Shown piece by piece: positions 17,677-26,841 of a stretch of 64,000 nt of DNA; positions within the stretch are counted from its first letter, which is position 1, and every line of letters begins with the position of its first letter. The translations under genes were made by a program, and so were the position numbers. Origin of the DNA: Lysobacter silvisoli (lineage in GTDB: Bacteria > Pseudomonadota > Gammaproteobacteria > Xanthomonadales > Xanthomonadaceae); the NCBI RefSeq assembly GCF_003382365.1, contig NZ_QTSU01000002.1, positions 372,001-436,000 of the forward strand. The letters are read 5' to 3'. The notes under the pieces were generated by a model. That model did not search any database, was not told the origin of the DNA, and worked only from the letters and a program-made list of their open reading frames with translations.

Positions 17677-18447
17677 CTAGTCGGCCAGCAGGAACACGGT
17701 GTAGATCTTGTCGTCGAAATCGACGTAGCCGTTCTGGAACGAGGGCGCGGCCGCGTTGTACTGAAGGCGGCTGCCGGTGACCTCGATGCGGTCCAGCGTC
17801 CGGTTATCGCCGTTCCAGGCATACATCGCCGGCCAGCTGCCCTCGCGCACGCCGTATTGGAACTGCGGCGCCACGTCGGACACGCTGTAGACGCCGGCCA
17901 GCTTGGCGCCGTAGGCCTGGGCGATGACCTCGGCCTTCTCGCGCGAGGACGCGATGCTCTTCTGCCGCAGCTGGCGGCGCAGTTCGGCCTCGCTGGATAG
18001 CTCGGTGCTCACATTGGAGATCGACAGCTCCTTGGACGTGGTCACGCTGCCCAGGAACCGCTCCAGCGCCTGCTTGTCGTCGAAGCGCGCGGTCAGGTTG
18101 CGGCGCACGCCGGTGCCGACGAACACTTCCTGCCGCTCCTGATTGTCGTAGCGGCGGCGCGTGTCGATTTGCAGCGAGGTGGCGACGATCTCGCGGTCGG
18201 CCACGCCTGCGGCCTTGAGCTTGGCGATAGTCGCGCCGAGTTGGCTTTCGACCCGGGCGCGCGCGGCGGCGGGATCGGCGTCCACCGCCTCGAACTGGAT
18301 CGCCAGCTTGTAGCGGTCGGGCACCGCGCGCGCTTGCGCGTCGCCGTAGACCAGGATGTGGCGCGTGGGCGGCAGCGCGTTGACCTGCGCCTGCGCGGCG
18401 TGGGACAGCAGGGCCAGGGCCAGCAGGGCGGATAGGCGTAGCGTCAT
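17677..18447 (-). CDS. SIMPL-domain (DUF541) periplasmic protein
   Basis: A 256-residue exported protein. The signal peptide is MTLRLSALLALALLSHAAQA; the SIMPL (DUF541) domain fills the rest, with ILVYGDAQARAVPDRYKLAIQFE, ESQLGATIAKLKAAGV and a C-terminal ITVEVT-like strand (DRIEVTGSRLQY). SIMPL proteins form oligomeric periplasmic or outer-membrane assemblies and have been linked to oxidative stress; the exact role is unknown. The ATG at 18447 gives a standard signal peptide. Confidence 0.85.
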   Translation of the reverse strand: MTLRLSALLALALLSHAAQAQVNALPPTRHILVYGDAQARAVPDRYKLAIQFEAVDADPAAARARVESQLGATIAKLKAAGVADREIVATSLQIDTRRRYDNQERQEVFVGTGVRRNLTARFDDKQALERFLGSVTTSKELSISNVSTELSSEAELRRQLRQKSIASSREKAEVIAQAYGAKLAGVYSVSDVAPQFQYGVREGSWPAMYAWNGDNRTLDRIEVTGSRLQYNAAAPSFQNGYVDFDDKIYTVFLLAD

Positions 18448-18568
18448 GCGGTCGTCTCCTCGAGGACGGAATGGGGCCAGGTAGGCGCGCCCTGCCCCCG
18501 CAGGACGCACGGTGTTGGCAACGCATGATGCGTCGCGACGGGGTTAAGTCCGCCGCGCCAGGCTCTGC

Positions 18569-18660
18569 TTTGGGGTAGGAGCGGCGTGAGCCGCGACCGC
18601 GCCAATGAAAGCCCTGCGCGAGTTCGGAGCAGGTCGCGGCTCACGCCGCTCCTACCCCAG
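18569..18660. repeat. REP-like inverted pair
   Basis: Two inverted copies of the GGGGTAGGAGCGGCGTGAGC element flank a spacer of about 45 bp. It sits immediately after the trpE stop codon (10 bp away). Confidence 0.85.
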
Positions 18661-18669
18661 AGCGAGGGC

Positions 18670-20160
18670 TCAGAGCCCGCGCGCGGCCTCGGCCACGGCG
18701 CGGAACAGCGCGCGGCCCTTGTTCATCGTCTCTTCCCATTCCTTCTCGGGGTCGGAGTCGTAGACGATGCCGGCGCCGGCCTGGATGTACAGGCGGCCGT
18801 CCTGGATCACCGCGGTGCGGATGGCGATGGCGGTGTCGGCGTCGCCGTGCCAGCCGATGTAGCCCACCGCGCCGGAATAGACGTTGCGCTTGATCGGTTC
18901 CAGCTCGCGGATCACTTCCAGCGCGCGGATCTTGGGCGCGCCGCTGACCGTGCCGGCCGGGAAAGTCGCGCGCAGCACCTCGGCGTAGCTCAGATCCGGC
19001 TTGAGCTTGCCGGTGACCTCGCTGACGATGTGCATGACATGGCTGTAGCGTTCGATCACGAACTGCTCGCCCACTTCCACCGTGCCCGCCTGGGCCACGC
19101 GGCCCACGTCGTTGCGGCCCAGGTCGATCAGCATGAGGTGCTCGGCGCGCTCCTTGGGATCGGCGAGCAGCTCGGCTTCCAGCGCCACGTCCTCTTCCAC
19201 GGTCTTGCCGCGCGGGCGGGTGCCGGCGATCGGGCGCACGGTCACCTCGCCGTCCTGCAACCGCACCAGGATCTCGGGCGAGGAGCCCACCACCTGGGTC
19301 TCGCCCACGTCGAGGAAGTACATATAGGGCGAGGGATTCAACGCGCGCAGCGCGCGGTACACGTCCACCGGCCGCGCCTTGAACGGCACGCTCAGGCGCT
19401 GCGACAGCACCACCTGGAAGATGTCGCCGGCGCGGATCAGCTCCTTGGAGCGTTCCACCGCGGCGATGAAGCCCTCGCGGGTGAAACCGGAGACGAAGTC
19501 GCCCTCCTCCAGCCCGGCCGGGTCCAGCGTCTCCGGATAACCGGCGCCGGCATGGCGCAGGCGGTGGCTGAGCTGATCCAGGCGGCGGTTGGCGCGCGCG
19601 TAGGCCTGCGGCTCGCTGGGGTCGGCGTGCACGATCAGGTACAGCCGGCCCTTGAGGTTGTCGAACACCGCCACTTCCTCGCTGAGCATCAGCAGGATGT
19701 CGGGGGTGCCCAGTTCGTCGGGCTTGAGGCTGCCGTCGCGTTGCGGGCCGGCCAGGCGCGGTTCGATGTACTGCACGCATTCGAAGCCGAACCAGCCGAC
19801 CAGGCCGCCGGTGAAACCGGGCAGGCCTTCGATCTGCGGCACGCAGTGCTCGGCGCGCAGGCGCTCGACTTCGGCGAAGGGATCGTCGACCACGCGGCTG
19901 TCGACCAGTTCGCCCACTTCGGTAACGAACAAGGTGTTGCCGGCGAAGGCGTACACGCGCTTGGCCGGCAGGCCGATGATCGAATAGCGGCCGAAGCGTT
20001 CGCCGCCCTCGACCGATTCGAACAGGTAGGTGTGCGGGCCGTCGGCGAGCTTGAGGTAGACCGACAGCGGCGTGTCGAGGTCGGACAACACCTCGCGCAC
20101 GACGGGGATGCGGGTGTAGCCGTTAGCGGCCTGTTGCTGGAAGAGTTCGGACGAGATCAC
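18670..20160 (-). CDS. trpE: Anthranilate synthase component I
   Basis: Converts chorismate to anthranilate with ammonia from TrpG; first committed step to tryptophan. It has 496 residues. The N-terminal regulatory site contains [18 protein letters not shown], matching the LLES-type Trp feedback-binding region; the chorismate-binding domain has [38 protein letters not shown] and the terminal [17 protein letters not shown]. It starts at GTG 20160 with Shine-Dalgarno GAAGGAA 8 nt upstream. The start lies inside the 3' end of an upstream Trp-rich frame, and the Shine-Dalgarno can pair with an element in that frame. Confidence 0.97.
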   Translation of the reverse strand: MISSELFQQQAANGYTRIPVVREVLSDLDTPLSVYLKLADGPHTYLFESVEGGERFGRYSIIGLPAKRVYAFAGNTLFVTEVGELVDSRVVDDPFAEVERLRAEHCVPQIEGLPGFTGGLVGWFGFECVQYIEPRLAGPQRDGSLKPDELGTPDILLMLSEEVAVFDNLKGRLYLIVHADPSEPQAYARANRRLDQLSHRLRHAGAGYPETLDPAGLEEGDFVSGFTREGFIAAVERSKELIRAGDIFQVVLSQRLSVPFKARPVDVYRALRALNPSPYMYFLDVGETQVVGSSPEILVRLQDGEVTVRPIAGTRPRGKTVEEDVALEAELLADPKERAEHLMLIDLGRNDVGRVAQAGTVEVGEQFVIERYSHVMHIVSEVTGKLKPDLSYAEVLRATFPAGTVSGAPKIRALEVIRELEPIKRNVYSGAVGYIGWHGDADTAIAIRTAVIQDGRLYIQAGAGIVYDSDPEKEWEETMNKGRALFRAVAEAARGL

Positions 20161-20266
20161 GCAGCGATTCCTTCGGAGACGGGTGGGCAGGGGCGACGGT
20201 GGTCAAGCGCCACCATCGCCAACCCACGTCGGCGCGGAAGGAATGCGGGTTCGCCCAGAAGCTCAT
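20123..20266 (-). CDS. Putative tryptophan leader peptide overlapping trpE
   Basis: A 47-codon frame from ATG 20266 encodes a peptide starting [10 protein letters not shown] and containing GWRWWR: Trp at codons 4, 16, 18 and 19. It shares the 17-nt Trp-run sequence with the frame upstream of trpG. It runs past the trpE start and ends at 20123 in another frame, overlapping trpE by 38 bp. The Trp codons lie in a hairpin GGCGATGGTG / CACCGTCGCC with one G-U pair. The abundance of Trp codons immediately ahead of trpE is the hallmark of attenuation; no experimental support is available here. Confidence 0.75.
   Translation of the reverse strand: MSFWANPHSFRADVGWRWWRLTTVAPAHPSPKESLRDLVRTLPATGR
20167..20244 (-). 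promoter_or_regulatory. Candidate anti-Shine-Dalgarno pairing element of trpE
   Basis: ATTCCTTC in leader codons 8-11 (plus-strand 20237-20244) is the exact reverse complement of GAAGGAAT (20167-20174), which is the trpE Shine-Dalgarno. The arms bracket the Trp codons. A ribosome stalled on the Trp run would cover or disrupt the upstream arm and free the trpE ribosome site. This is a structural inference; the trpG leader has an equivalent 7-bp pair. Confidence 0.5.
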
Positions 20267-20281
20267 GGGCGCCACTGTAAC
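20267..20281 (-). promoter_or_regulatory. Candidate -10 box for the trpE leader
   Basis: Minus-strand sequence TTACAGTGGCGCCC precedes the leader ATG; TACAGT is 7 nt from it, so the transcript could start at the ATG. The same box precedes the trpG leader. A recognisable -35 is absent. Confidence 0.4.
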
Positions 20282-20315
20282 GGCTTCGCGCGCGCGGCGC
20301 GACGGGGGCACGCGC

Positions 20316-21263
20316 CTACGCCGGCGTATCGGCGCGGCCGCGCAGTAGCGGGCAGTCGGCCGGCAGGTGCATGCGCACGCGCGCGGGCACGCAATCGATG
20401 CGGAAGCGTTGCGCCTGCACCGGCTCCCCGTCCAGGTTGAGGCTCAGCGGCTGCGGCGCCTCGATCTCCAGCCACGGCGAACGCGCGCGCACCGCCACGC
20501 GTTCCAGCGCCGCGTGCTGGCCCTGGGTGACCAGCGTGGCGACGGTGGCGCCGACTTCGCCGCTCAGTTCCGGAACCACGGTCACGTCGAGCAGGCCGTC
20601 GTCGATCAGCGCTTCCGGGCACAGCGGCTGGCCGCCGCCGGCCTGGCGGCCGTTGCCCACGCCCAGGGCGATGAAACCGCCGTCCCAGGCGAAATCCTCG
20701 CCGCGCAGGCGCGCCTGCACCGCTTCGATCCGGCCCAGCTTGGCGATGCCGGTGACCAGGTAGGCCAGGCCGCCGAGCATCTTCTTCAGGCCCTCATCGG
20801 TCTCCACCGTGACCTGGGTGCCGAAGCCGCCGCTGGCCAGGTTGGCGGCCCAGTGCACGCCGTCGGGCGCCTGCAGCTTGAGCAGGTCGATCGGCACCGC
20901 GGGCCGGGTGTGGATCAGGGCCAGGGCCTCGGCGGGCGTGTCGGGCAGGCCGGCCGCGCCGGCGAAGTCGTTGGCCGTGCCCAGCGGCACCAGGCCCAGG
21001 GTGGGCAGCGCGTCGGCCGGCTCGTCGCGGTGCGCCAGGGTGGTGGCGACCTCGCTGAGGGTGCCGTCGCCGCCGGCGGCGACGATGGTGCAGGCGCCGT
21101 CGGCGATGGCCTCGGCTACGTAGCGCTCGGCGTCGCCGGCTTCCCAGGTCACCCGCACGTCCAGGGCGATGCCGCGCTCGCGCAGGGTGCGCACCGCTTC
21201 GCGCAACGCATCGTCGCCGGCGGACTTGCCGTTGAGGATCAGGCGCCAGTGCGGCTGCGGCAT
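20316..21263 (-). CDS. yegS: YegS-like lipid kinase
   Basis: A 315-residue member of the diacylglycerol-kinase catalytic-domain family. Visible motifs are the glycine-rich nucleotide loop [11 protein letters not shown] at about 62-72, the [14 protein letters not shown] stretch, and the C-terminal lipid-binding sandwich ending in SLNLDGEPV. YegS phosphorylates lipids such as phosphatidylglycerol in vitro, with Mg2+ or Ca2+; the in vivo substrate is unsettled. The ATG at 21263 gives the standard [14 protein letters not shown] start. It is transcribed toward the trpE leader. Confidence 0.92.
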   Translation of the reverse strand: MPQPHWRLILNGKSAGDDALREAVRTLRERGIALDVRVTWEAGDAERYVAEAIADGACTIVAAGGDGTLSEVATTLAHRDEPADALPTLGLVPLGTANDFAGAAGLPDTPAEALALIHTRPAVPIDLLKLQAPDGVHWAANLASGGFGTQVTVETDEGLKKMLGGLAYLVTGIAKLGRIEAVQARLRGEDFAWDGGFIALGVGNGRQAGGGQPLCPEALIDDGLLDVTVVPELSGEVGATVATLVTQGQHAALERVAVRARSPWLEIEAPQPLSLNLDGEPVQAQRFRIDCVPARVRMHLPADCPLLRGRADTPA

Positions 21264-21498
21264 GCGTAAACCCCCTGTGTATGGAGCGGCGAGGCTAGCA
21301 GCGCCGCGCTAAGCGGCGGTGAACGCGGCGCCACGGCCCTGTCATCACCGCGTCATTGGTCACGCGCAGAGTAAGAGGCCATATCAGGGACGACGGGCGG
21401 AGGCTGGATTGCCTCCAATTATTCAGAGGCGGTGCCCGCGGCGCCGCTTTCGGACACGGTGTACGGATGCACCGTGTCCTTAAGGAGCTACACGGCAG

Positions 21499-21972
21499 TC
21501 AGCGGAGGACGGCGTCAGCCAGGACGACGCCGTCCTCGTCGGCGCACAGCCAGTCGCCGGGCCGTACCGTCACCCCGCCGATCTCCAGGGCCACGTCGCG
21601 CAGGCCCTGGTCGCGGCGTTCGGTCTTGCGCGGGCAGGTGCCCAAAGCCTTGACGCCCAACTCCATCGCGCCGATCGCAGCGCTGTCGCGGATCGCGCCG
21701 ACCACGACCACGCCGGCCCAGCCGTTCTCCACCGCCTTGGCCGCGAGCAGGTCGCCGAGCATGGCCCGGCGCAGCGAGCCGCCGCCGTCGACCACCAGCA
21801 CCCGGCCGGCGCCGGCTTCATGCACCGCTTCGCGCACGCGCGAATTGTCCTCGTGCGCCTGCACCGTGCTGACCGTGCCGGCGAAGGCCGCGCGCCCGCC
21901 GTAATCGCGCAGCGGCAGTTCGAGCACGCGCACCGCCTCACCGTGCAGGTCGCACAGGTCGCAGGTGTTCAC
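21499..21972 (-). CDS. rraA: RraA-family protein (regulator of RNase E activity)
   Basis: A 157-residue RraA-fold trimer-forming protein: N-terminal TCDLCDLHG, then [48 protein letters not shown] and the end [14 protein letters not shown]. coli RraA binds RNase E and inhibits it; related proteins are hydroxymethyl-oxoglutarate aldolases, and the G-x-x-R-D motif needed for that metal-dependent activity is present (GAIRD), so moonlighting cannot be excluded. It starts at GTG 21972, overlapping the rpe stop (GTGA). Confidence 0.9.
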   Translation of the reverse strand: MNTCDLCDLHGEAVRVLELPLRDYGGRAAFAGTVSTVQAHEDNSRVREAVHEAGAGRVLVVDGGGSLRRAMLGDLLAAKAVENGWAGVVVVGAIRDSAAIGAMELGVKALGTCPRKTERRDQGLRDVALEIGGVTVRPGDWLCADEDGVVLADAVLR

Positions 21973-22643
21973 CCGCGCGCGCCCTGCACCGCCGCCTTCA
22001 TCCGACCGATCACGTCGGCATAGTCGCCGGCGTTGAAGATCGCCGAACCGGCGACGAAGGTGTCGGCGCCGGCGGCGGCGATTTCGGCGATGTTGTCGGC
22101 CTTGACCCCGCCGTCGATCTCCAGACGGATCGCCTTGCCGCTGCGGTCGATGCGCTCGCGCACGCGGCGCAGCTTGTCCAGCGCCGAGGGAATGAAGCTC
22201 TGGCCGCCGAAGCCCGGGTTGACCGACATCAGCAGCACCAAGTCCAGGTCCTCCAACACCCAGTCCAGCACCTCGATCGGCGTGGCCGGGTTCAACACCA
22301 GGCCGGCCTGGCAGCCGTGCGACTTGATCAACTGCACGGTGCGGTGGACGTGGGCGCTGGCCTCGGGGTGGAAGCTGATCACACTGGCGCCGGCCTTGGC
22401 GAAGTCGGGCACGATCCGGTCCACCGGCTGGACCATCAGGTGCACGTCGATCGGCGCGGTCACGCCGTGCTTGCGCAACGCCTCGCAGACCATCGGCCCG
22501 ATGGTCAGATTGGGCACGTAATGGTTGTCCATGACGTCGAAATGCACCCAGTCGGCGCCGGCCGCGAGCACGGCGTCGACCTCCTCGCCGAGCTTGGCGA
22601 AGTTCGCCGAGAGGATGGACGGGGCGATCACGGTGGGCTGCAT
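21969..22643 (-). CDS. rpe: Ribulose-phosphate 3-epimerase
   Basis: Interconverts ribulose 5-phosphate and xylulose 5-phosphate in the pentose phosphate and Calvin-type pathways. The 224-residue TIM barrel has the metal and catalytic residues in [30 protein letters not shown] and EIDGGV, and the phosphate loop GFGGQSF. It is the first gene of a pair with rraA, sharing a 4-bp overlap. Confidence 0.97.
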   Translation of the reverse strand: MQPTVIAPSILSANFAKLGEEVDAVLAAGADWVHFDVMDNHYVPNLTIGPMVCEALRKHGVTAPIDVHLMVQPVDRIVPDFAKAGASVISFHPEASAHVHRTVQLIKSHGCQAGLVLNPATPIEVLDWVLEDLDLVLLMSVNPGFGGQSFIPSALDKLRRVRERIDRSGKAIRLEIDGGVKADNIAEIAAAGADTFVAGSAIFNAGDYADVIGRMKAAVQGARG

Positions 22644-22712
22644 GGGCGGGGCTCGGGCGGACAGGCCGCCATTGTCGCCTCCGCGCCGGGCCCGGGGCCA
22701 GCGCGGCGCGGC

Positions 22713-23054
22713 TCAGCGGCGCTGGCGCAGGGTCTTGATCCGGTCGTAGGCGCCGTTGATTTCGCGCGCCCGGTCCTCGGCCTGCTGGCGCAGTTCGGGC
22801 GCGGCGCCGGCCATGCGGTCGGGGTGGTACTGCGAGATCAGCCGGCGGTAGGCCTGGTCGACCTCGGCGTCGCTGGCCTCGGCGGTCAGGCCGAGCTTGG
22901 CGTAGGGGTCGTCGCGGGCCAGGCGGAACCAGTCGCTGTCGAAGGCGTGGCCGATCAGCAGGCCCAGCAGGGCGCCCAGGAAGGGGTTGCCGCGCATAAG
23001 CGCGGCGCCGGCGAAGAAGCCCAACAGCTTGCCGTACCAGCGTTTGTTCGCCAT
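22713..23054 (-). CDS. Membrane-anchored J-domain protein
   Basis: A 113-residue protein: a short N-terminal glycine-rich hydrophobic segment ([11 protein letters not shown]...[14 protein letters not shown]), like the DjlA transmembrane dimerisation helix, then a J domain with the invariant HPD at YHPDRM. DjlA's central TerB-like domain is missing, so this is a minimal DjlA/DjlB-like co-chaperone that would recruit DnaK to the inner membrane. The ATG at 23054 is chosen because the upstream frame overlaps the purC promoter region. Confidence 0.82.
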   Translation of the reverse strand: MANKRWYGKLLGFFAGAALMRGNPFLGALLGLLIGHAFDSDWFRLARDDPYAKLGLTAEASDAEVDQAYRRLISQYHPDRMAGAAPELRQQAEDRAREINGAYDRIKTLRQRR

Positions 23055-23235
23055 GCCTGCGCCGTCCGCCGCAACCGCCGCGGCGGTGCCCGCGACCCAG
23101 GCGGCCAGTTTACCTGCACCGATACCGGCACGATTACCTGCACACGACGCCCGGCCGGCGTACACTGCCCGGCCCCGTCGCGCCCGCGCACGCGGCGCAC
23201 GGGGGTTTCCGCCCGCCGCCATTGGGGACCCCACG

Positions 23236-24174
23236 TTGTCGACGCACCTGCGCTCCGCCCTTTCCGCCTCCGATCTGCCCGGCCTGCCGCTGCGCCACCG
23301 CGGCAAGGTCCGCGACGTGTTCGACCTGCCCGCCGATCGCCTGCCTGCCGGCACGCCCGCCGGCGACTACCTGTTGATCGTGGCCACCGACCGCCTCAGC
23401 GCCTTCGACGTGGTGCTGCCCGACCCGATTCCGGGCAAGGGCGAGATGCTCTGCCAGATCAGCAACTTCTGGTTCGGCAAGACCGCGCACATCGTCGCCA
23501 ACCACCTCACCGGCATCGACGTGGCCGCGGTGCTGCCTTCGGGCACCGACCCGGCGCTCTACGCCCAGCGCGCGGTGGTGACCAAGCGGCTCAAGCCGGT
23601 GCCGATCGAATGCATCGCGCGCGGCTACGTGATCGGCAGCGGCTGGAAGGATTACCAGCGCACCGGCCGCATCAGCGGCATCGCCCTGCCCGACGGCCTG
23701 CGCCAGGCCGAGCAGCTGGCCGAACCCATATTCACCCCCTCGACCAAGGCCGCCGTCGGCGACCACGACGAGAACATCGACTTCGACACCGCCGTGCGCA
23801 CCGTCGGCGCCGAGCTGGCCGAGGCCGTACGCGACGCCACCTTGCGCCTGTACCGCTACGCCGCCGATTACGCGGCGCAGCGCGGCATCCTGCTGGCCGA
23901 CACCAAGTTCGAGTTCGGCACCGACGCCGACGGCCGCCTGTACGTGATGGACGAGATGCTCACGCCCGACTCCTCGCGCTACTGGCCGGCCGACGAATAC
24001 CAAGTCGGCACCAGCCCGCCCAGCTACGACAAGCAGTACGTGCGCGACTACCTGGAAGCGCTGGGCTGGGACAAGACCCCGCCCGGCCCGCCGCTGCCGG
24101 CCGACGTGATCGAGCGCACCCGCGCCAAGTACGCCGAGGCGCTGCAGAAGCTGGCAGGCATTTCGGTCGACTGA
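23236..24174 (+). CDS. purC: Phosphoribosylaminoimidazole-succinocarboxamide synthase
   Basis: ATP-dependent ligation of aspartate to CAIR in purine biosynthesis. The 312-residue SAICAR synthase has the [12 protein letters not shown] start motif, [34 protein letters not shown] and [13 protein letters not shown]. The start is TTG at 23236 (MSTHLRSAL reading), since there is no ATG or GTG nearer the conserved region. It belongs to the longer, roughly 300-residue eukaryote-like PurC class common in Xanthomonadaceae rather than the 237-residue E. coli form. Confidence 0.95.
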   Translation: MSTHLRSALSASDLPGLPLRHRGKVRDVFDLPADRLPAGTPAGDYLLIVATDRLSAFDVVLPDPIPGKGEMLCQISNFWFGKTAHIVANHLTGIDVAAVLPSGTDPALYAQRAVVTKRLKPVPIECIARGYVIGSGWKDYQRTGRISGIALPDGLRQAEQLAEPIFTPSTKAAVGDHDENIDFDTAVRTVGAELAEAVRDATLRLYRYAADYAAQRGILLADTKFEFGTDADGRLYVMDEMLTPDSSRYWPADEYQVGTSPPSYDKQYVRDYLEALGWDKTPPGPPLPADVIERTRAKYAEALQKLAGISVD

Positions 24175-24257
24175 TCCGGCCGCCGCAGCGGCCGTAGGAT
24201 GCGGTGAGTCCTAGGCGAACCGCATCGCCCGCCCGCGCCCGCACACAGGAGCCCGCC

Positions 24258-24593
24258 ATGCCCAAGGGCCTGCTCTACCTCGCCGCGGCCATCCTGGCCG
24301 AGGTCGTCGCCACCAGCGCGCTCAAGTCCTCCGAGGGCTTCACCCGCCTGGGGCCCTCGCTGATCGTCGCAGCCGGCTATGCGACCGCGTTCTATTTCCT
24401 GTCCCTGGTGCTCAAGACCGTGCCGGTGGGCGTGGCCTACGCGCTGTGGTCGGGCGTGGGCATCGTGCTGATCGCCCTGATCGGCTGGCTGGTGCTGAAA
24501 CAGCCCCTGGACGCGCCGGCCATCGCCGGCATCGCCCTGATCGTGGCCGGCGTGGCGGTAATCCAGCTATTCTCCCGTACTGGGGCGCATTGA
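24258..24593 (+). CDS. Small multidrug resistance (SMR) family transporter
   Basis: An inner-membrane proton-coupled efflux protein of 111 residues with four transmembrane helices. The essential membrane Glu is at position 15 ([15 protein letters not shown], equal to EmrE Glu14), and the [10 protein letters not shown] signature of helix 3 is present. Closest type is EmrE/QacE (quaternary ammonium export) rather than SugE, judged by sequence pattern only. The start has a CAGGAG ribosome site. Confidence 0.92.
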   Translation: MPKGLLYLAAAILAEVVATSALKSSEGFTRLGPSLIVAAGYATAFYFLSLVLKTVPVGVAYALWSGVGIVLIALIGWLVLKQPLDAPAIAGIALIVAGVAVIQLFSRTGAH

Positions 24594-24639
24594 ACGGCGC
24601 CCGCCCTTGCGTCACGCCTGACCAGCCCGGGAGCCCGTC

Positions 24640-25146
24640 ATGAGCACTGTCGCCGAATCCTCGCAGCACACGGGCCAGCGCCCGATCGACCGCTATTTCG
24701 CCGGCTATTCCAGCGACCACCAGAACCACGGCAACCAGCTGATCCACGTGATCTGCGTGCCGGCGATCGCCTGGAGCGTGATCGCGCTGCTTTGGTGCAT
24801 CCCCTCGCCCGGCACCTGGTTCCGCCCCGGGCTGTGGGCCGGCCTGGCCATGTTCGCGGCCTGGATGTTCTATTACCGAGCCTCGCGCAAGCTCGGCCTG
24901 GGCATGCTGGTGATGTTCGTGCTGTCCAGTTGGCTGACCTACTGGCTGTACGCGGTGCTGGGCCCGACCGGGCTGCTGTACCTGGGCATCGGCGTGTTCG
25001 TAGTCGCCTGGATCGGCCAGTTCATCGGCCACAGCAAGCTGTTCGAAGGCAAGCGCCCGAGCTTCTTCACCGACCTGCGCTATCTGCTGATCGGCCCGGT
25101 CTGGGTGCTGGCCAAGCTGTATCGCAAGTTGGGGTGGTCGTACTGA
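24640..25146 (+). CDS. Mpo1-like (DUF962) membrane protein
   Basis: A 168-residue multi-pass membrane protein with the DUF962/YGL010w signature: YSSDHQNHGNQLIHVICVPAIAWSV at the start and IGHSKLFEGKRPSFFTDLRYLLIGPVW at the end, with His residues that bind iron. The yeast relative Mpo1 is an Fe(II) dioxygenase in alpha-oxidation of 2-hydroxy fatty acids; Xanthomonadaceae contain hydroxy fatty acids, making a lipid role plausible but unproven. It follows the SMR gene by 46 bp. Confidence 0.85.
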   Translation: MSTVAESSQHTGQRPIDRYFAGYSSDHQNHGNQLIHVICVPAIAWSVIALLWCIPSPGTWFRPGLWAGLAMFAAWMFYYRASRKLGLGMLVMFVLSSWLTYWLYAVLGPTGLLYLGIGVFVVAWIGQFIGHSKLFEGKRPSFFTDLRYLLIGPVWVLAKLYRKLGWSY

Positions 25147-25212
25147 GGAGTTAGCGGTTAGGGGTTAGCAGATAGCGAGAGCGCACCGCTCTTGCTACCT
25201 GCTAACTCCTCT
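25144..25212. repeat. Long imperfect palindrome, possible bidirectional terminator
   Basis: AGGAGTTAGC at 25146 is mirrored by GCTAACTCCT about 50 bp later, with an inner pair GTTAGCAGATAGCGAGAGCG / CGCTCTTGCTACCTGCTAAC. It sits between convergent genes (Mpo1-like and entA). There is no T-run, so termination is uncertain. Confidence 0.6.
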
Positions 25213-25225
25213 TCGCTATCTTCTA

Positions 25226-26029
25226 TCACGCATCCAGCGTAGCGCCGCCGTCCACGCGCAAATCGTGCAGCGTGATATGGCGCGCGCGCTCGGAGAGCAG
25301 GAAGCACACGGCTTCGGCCACATCCTCGGCCGCGGCGATGCGGCCCAGCGGAATGCCTAGACGAAAGCGCGCGGCATCGCCGCCGAGGATCGCGTTGCGC
25401 GCGGCCTCGTCGGCCGCGAACGCGCGCTGCATCGGGGTGTCGGTGGAACCGGGCGAGACCAGGTTGCAGCGCACGCCGTGCGGCGCCAGTTCCAGCGCCA
25501 GGCAGCGCAGGTACTGGCTGGCCGCGGCTTTGGACGCGGCGTAGGCGGCCATGCCGATGCGCGGCGCGGAGGCGGCGTTGGAGCCGACCACCACGATGCT
25601 GCCGCGCCTGCGCCGCGCCATGGCCGGCGCCAGCGCCTGGGCGATGCCGACCAGCGCGCGCGCGTTCACCGCCATGCAGGCGTCCCAATCGGCCAGCGCA
25701 TCGGCGCCGTCGAGCAGTGCGCCTGTACGCAGTACGCCGGCCACGTGCGCCAGGTGCTCGATAGCTCCGCCGTCCTGCTCGACTTCGGCAATGGCGGCGC
25801 GCGTGGCCGCGGCATCGGCCAGATCGACCGTCCAGGCCTGGGCCCGAACGCCGGCGGCTTGCAGTTGCGCGAGCGTGTGCGACAGCGCGTCGCCGTCGCG
25901 ATCGAACAAGGCCAGGCGCGCGCCGGACGCACCCAGGCGCAGCGCGGTGGCCGCGCCGATGCCCTGGGCCGCGCCGGTCACCAGTATCAGGCGGCCGTCG
26001 AATTCGGACAGCGGCGGCGATGCGCTCAT
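25226..26029 (-). CDS. entA: 2,3-dihydro-2,3-dihydroxybenzoate dehydrogenase
   Basis: NAD-dependent short-chain dehydrogenase that aromatises dihydrodihydroxybenzoate to 2,3-dihydroxybenzoate, the catechol of the siderophore. It has 267 residues; cofactor motif [10 protein letters not shown] at about 17-26, catalytic Ser in VVGSNAA and YAASK (Tyr/Lys). The [20 protein letters not shown] stretch and the STDTPMQ end are typical of EntA/DhbA. The ATG at 26029 overlaps the upstream reductase stop. It is the last of six coupled genes. Confidence 0.93.
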   Translation of the reverse strand: MSASPPLSEFDGRLILVTGAAQGIGAATALRLGASGARLALFDRDGDALSHTLAQLQAAGVRAQAWTVDLADAAATRAAIAEVEQDGGAIEHLAHVAGVLRTGALLDGADALADWDACMAVNARALVGIAQALAPAMARRRRGSIVVVGSNAASAPRIGMAAYAASKAAASQYLRCLALELAPHGVRCNLVSPGSTDTPMQRAFAADEAARNAILGGDAARFRLGIPLGRIAAAEDVAEAVCFLLSERARHITLHDLRVDGGATLDA

Positions 26030-26841
26030 GCGGCGGCCTCGTCGCTGTCGGCGAAGGCGTCCATCAGGCGGTGGCGCTCGTCGTGATACGCGTCCTCGTC
26101 GCTGCCGCGGCGCCAGTACGGCACGGCGTACATCGCCGAACGCGGCACGCCGCGCTGGCCGACCAGGAAGTTGCGCGCGGCCACCACCACCCCGCTCTCG
26201 CCGGCCAGCGTCGCCGACACTTCGCCCGGCGGCCAGGGCAGCGCGCGCAAGGCCGCGAGCAGGCGCCCCGGTGCGTCGCTCAGCCATTGCACGCGCATGC
26301 GCTCGCGCGGCGGCAGTGGCTGGATCTCGTCGGCATGCGGCACTTCCATCAGCACGTCGCCCAGCGCCTGCGCCGGCAGCTTGCGCATGACCGCATGCAC
26401 CAGCGCGTAGCTGCTCGGGTCGCCGATGAGCAGGTAGCGCGCGGCCTGCGGCCGGTACAGCGGCGGGCCGCCGGGGCCGATCAGGCCGATGGCGTCGCCC
26501 GGCTGCGCCGCCTGCGCCCAGGCCGACGCGCAGCCGCCGTGCGCATGCACCACCAGGTCCACGTCCAACGTCTGCGCCGATGCGTCGTGCGCGGCGACGG
26601 TGTAGGTGCGCACCTGCGGCCGCGCCGCGCCGGCGGGCCAGCGCGGGCCTTGCGCGGTCAGCTCCGGCAGCGCCGGCGCCGCGCCGGGCGCGGATGGAAA
26701 CAGCAGCTTGATGTGCGCGCCTTCGCTACCCGGCGGAAAGCCGGCCAGCGCCGCGCCGCCCAGGGTGACGCGGCGCATGCGTGGCGTGCGCGCCTGGTTG
26801 CGCAGCACCTGCAGCAGGCGCGGCGCGGGTCGCGCGCTCAT
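26026..26841 (-). CDS. Siderophore-interacting protein (ferric-siderophore reductase, ViuB type)
   Basis: A 271-residue flavin-dependent reductase-like protein that probably releases iron from imported ferric-catecholate in the cytosol. The FAD-binding domain contains VRTYTVA (the R-x-Y-S/T pattern), GPGGPP and, further on, [16 protein letters not shown]; the C-terminus holds the GES...[10 protein letters not shown] segment and YWRRG...YHDE typical of SIPs. It sits in the biosynthetic operon, as ViuB does near vibriobactin genes. Overlaps the condensation gene's stop by ATGA. Confidence 0.92.
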   Translation of the reverse strand: MSARPAPRLLQVLRNQARTPRMRRVTLGGAALAGFPPGSEGAHIKLLFPSAPGAAPALPELTAQGPRWPAGAARPQVRTYTVAAHDASAQTLDVDLVVHAHGGCASAWAQAAQPGDAIGLIGPGGPPLYRPQAARYLLIGDPSSYALVHAVMRKLPAQALGDVLMEVPHADEIQPLPPRERMRVQWLSDAPGRLLAALRALPWPPGEVSATLAGESGVVVAARNFLVGQRGVPRSAMYAVPYWRRGSDEDAYHDERHRLMDAFADSDEAAA

